A stretch of DNA of 33,664 nt, taken from Solobacterium sp. UBA1761. Lineage in GTDB: Bacteria > Bacillota_I > Bacilli_A > Erysipelotrichales > Erysipelotrichaceae. The stretch covers positions 1,497 through 35,160 of the forward strand of contig DCHD01000010.1 in assembly GCA_002315565.1 (NCBI GenBank), in the 5' to 3' direction. Positions within the stretch are counted from its first letter, which is position 1; every line of letters begins with the position of its first letter. This document shows, in pieces, positions 32,342-33,664 of this stretch. The translations under genes were made by a program, and so were the position numbers. The notes under the pieces were generated by a model, which was not told the DNA's origin, made no database searches, and was given only the letters and a program-made list of their open reading frames with translations.

Positions 32342-33604
32342 TCAGAAAGTACGATTATTTATCAGACTGTTTTTCAGATATCCTTTTATTTTAATAGTAC
32401 CCTTTATTTCTTTTGCACTTTCAAACAGTTCATCACGACTGTCTGCACCCAGATAGAAGGCTCCGAAAAGTGCATCGAGTGGATTATTTCCTACTCTGTA
32501 TCTTTCTTTTCTGAGAATAGCTTTAAAGAGCAGGCTTTTATGTTCCTTAAGCTTATCAAGACCTTCTATTTTTCTGATACATCCTTTTTTCAGATGAATT
32601 ATATAGATAGCTGCATAATGTCCACCAAGTTTCATATCATCAAGTTCGATGTTGTAATCAGTGTCGACATTTAAAAGAGTATCAAAGAACAGATTGTCCG
32701 CATTCTGTTTATTGAAATAGCTGTTGATGAAATATGATGTGGTTCCTTCGCATCTTAATCCTGCTTCAAAAAGATAGAACGTTTTATCTTTTTCAATGCC
32801 CTGAAAAAAGATGGTGCAGTTGTTCAGATCCTGTTCTTTGATAAGCGAAAGGATTTTATCGCCATTCTGTTTTTCAAACAGTTCATAATCCTGACAAGGA
32901 TAGATATAAAGTTCGGGTATAACGGAAAGACCATTTCTGTCTTTGTAACAGTATTTGTCAGCACTTGAAACAAGCTTGGCCTTTCTGTTTTGAACATTGT
33001 AGGTAAAACTTACTTCCTTGCCTTCAATGAATTGTTCAATAATGATTCTTCCTGATTTGGATTTGCTTTCTGCAAACCTGATGGCTTTATTAAGTCTGGA
33101 TTTTTTTGAAACCACCGAAATTCCTTTTGCTCCACCATTATCAACGGGTTTTACAATAAGCGGATAAGTGAAAGTGTTTACTGTTGATTCGTTCAGTTCT
33201 GCAGGGCTGCCTGAAAAGAAGGTAGCTGGAGTTAAAATTTCATATTCGTTACACAACTTTCTGAATACATCCTTATTCATGAAGTTGTGCCACTGCTTTT
33301 CAGTATGAAAAAAAGAATTTCCTAGCGCTTCGTTATAGATGCGGCATGGTTCGTAGGTTTCTTCGTACCAGTTTGTTACCACGGCATCAATGTTGTTGTG
33401 TTTTATATAATCAAGAACTGCGTACTGATTATCGATATCTAACTGAATAACTTCATTGACACAATTCAGATATGGGTTTTCATTTACCGGACATTTGTCG
33501 GCAGCTATTATATAGGCTCCGTGCTGTTTAAGAAATTCGAAATTCCATGGCGATGAGCCGTATCTTCCTAAATGCAAAACTCTTTTTGAATCATATTTAC
33601 CCAT
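32342..33604 (-). CDS. ATP-grasp enzyme of the peptide cluster
   Basis: This 420-residue protein has an N-terminal Rossmann-like part (LHLGRYGSSPWNFEFLK, with DAVVTNWYEETY) and a CPSase-type ATP-grasp domain: YPLIVKPVDNGGAKGI (147-162), IIEQFIEGKEVS (188-199), and FEAGLRCEG (279-287), where Glu280 probably binds Mg. These enzymes activate a carboxylate as acyl-phosphate and join it to an amine, thiol or hydroxyl. It does not look like the MvdC/MvdD graspetide ligases. A reaction on the small peptide or on a small molecule is possible. TAAAAT lies 6 bases before the ATG, without a Shine-Dalgarno. Further cluster genes may lie beyond 33664. Confidence 0.82.
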   Translation of the reverse strand: MGKYDSKRVLHLGRYGSSPWNFEFLKQHGAYIIAADKCPVNENPYLNCVNEVIQLDIDNQYAVLDYIKHNNIDAVVTNWYEETYEPCRIYNEALGNSFFHTEKQWHNFMNKDVFRKLCNEYEILTPATFFSGSPAELNESTVNTFTYPLIVKPVDNGGAKGISVVSKKSRLNKAIRFAESKSKSGRIIIEQFIEGKEVSFTYNVQNRKAKLVSSADKYCYKDRNGLSVIPELYIYPCQDYELFEKQNGDKILSLIKEQDLNNCTIFFQGIEKDKTFYLFEAGLRCEGTTSYFINSYFNKQNADNLFFDTLLNVDTDYNIELDDMKLGGHYAAIYIIHLKKGCIRKIEGLDKLKEHKSLLFKAILRKERYRVGNNPLDALFGAFYLGADSRDELFESAKEIKGTIKIKGYLKNSLINNRTF

Positions 33605-33664
33605 AGAAATATTTTAAGACAAAATAAAACTGTATTCTATTTGTAGTGCACCGGTAAAGTTGGA

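Noticed and set aside
1..33664. CRISPR arrays, complete insertion sequences, rRNA genes or riboswitches
   Set aside because: I saw no regularly spaced repeats, transposase genes, rRNA sequences or recognisable riboswitch cores.

Overview
This is an origin-of-replication window from a low-GC Gram-positive bacterium (Bacillota). The order dnaA-dnaN-S4 protein-recF-gyrB-gyrA, the AT-rich codon use, glmU-prs pairing, a TagO-type enzyme, RNase M5 and a DUF1146 (YwzB-like) protein all fit that phylum. Erysipelotrichia is my best guess, but sequence reading alone cannot confirm it.

Layout. Positions 40-8446 (minus strand) hold gyrA, gyrB, recF, the S4 protein, dnaN and dnaA, reading away from oriC at 8447-8790. 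A terminator and a strong promoter separate dnaN from the S4-recF-gyrB-gyrA unit. Positions 8791-19082 (plus strand) are mostly housekeeping: a Nudix hydrolase, an RluA-type pseudouridine synthase, ispD, rnmV, a CDP-alcohol phosphatidyltransferase, rsmA and ispE in a chain of overlapping or closely spaced genes. Then come a GlmU-like protein with a ruined uridylyltransferase half, prs, a tiny membrane protein, tsaC, an amidohydrolase relic without its barrel, a DUF1146 protein, a TagO-like transferase and a TIM-barrel epimerase.

Positions 19101-25156 are accessory. Two neighbouring genes share a duplicated promoter, ribosome-binding site and N-terminal leader-like segment. One carries a Hint (intein/hedgehog-type) domain. 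A MarR regulator with two tandem palindromes upstream and a heterodimeric ABC exporter follow. Positions 25205-29682 form a glycerol operon: glycerol kinase, a GlpA-like dehydrogenase with a BFD-like Fe-S domain, an FAD/NAD oxidoreductase and a DUF1667 protein. A Phd/PIN toxin-antitoxin pair, tRNA-Gly(CCC) and a histidine phosphatase follow.

The right end (31168-33604, minus strand) is a compact peptide-modification-like cluster: an ATP-grasp enzyme, a 31-residue acidic peptide gene too short for ordinary ORF cut-offs, a PqqD-like peptide-binding protein and an HprK-like kinase. The N-terminus of the peptide resembles those of the two proteins in the 19-20 kb region. The cluster runs up to the window edge, so further genes may lie beyond it. 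The two loci together are the best candidate here for an undescribed system.
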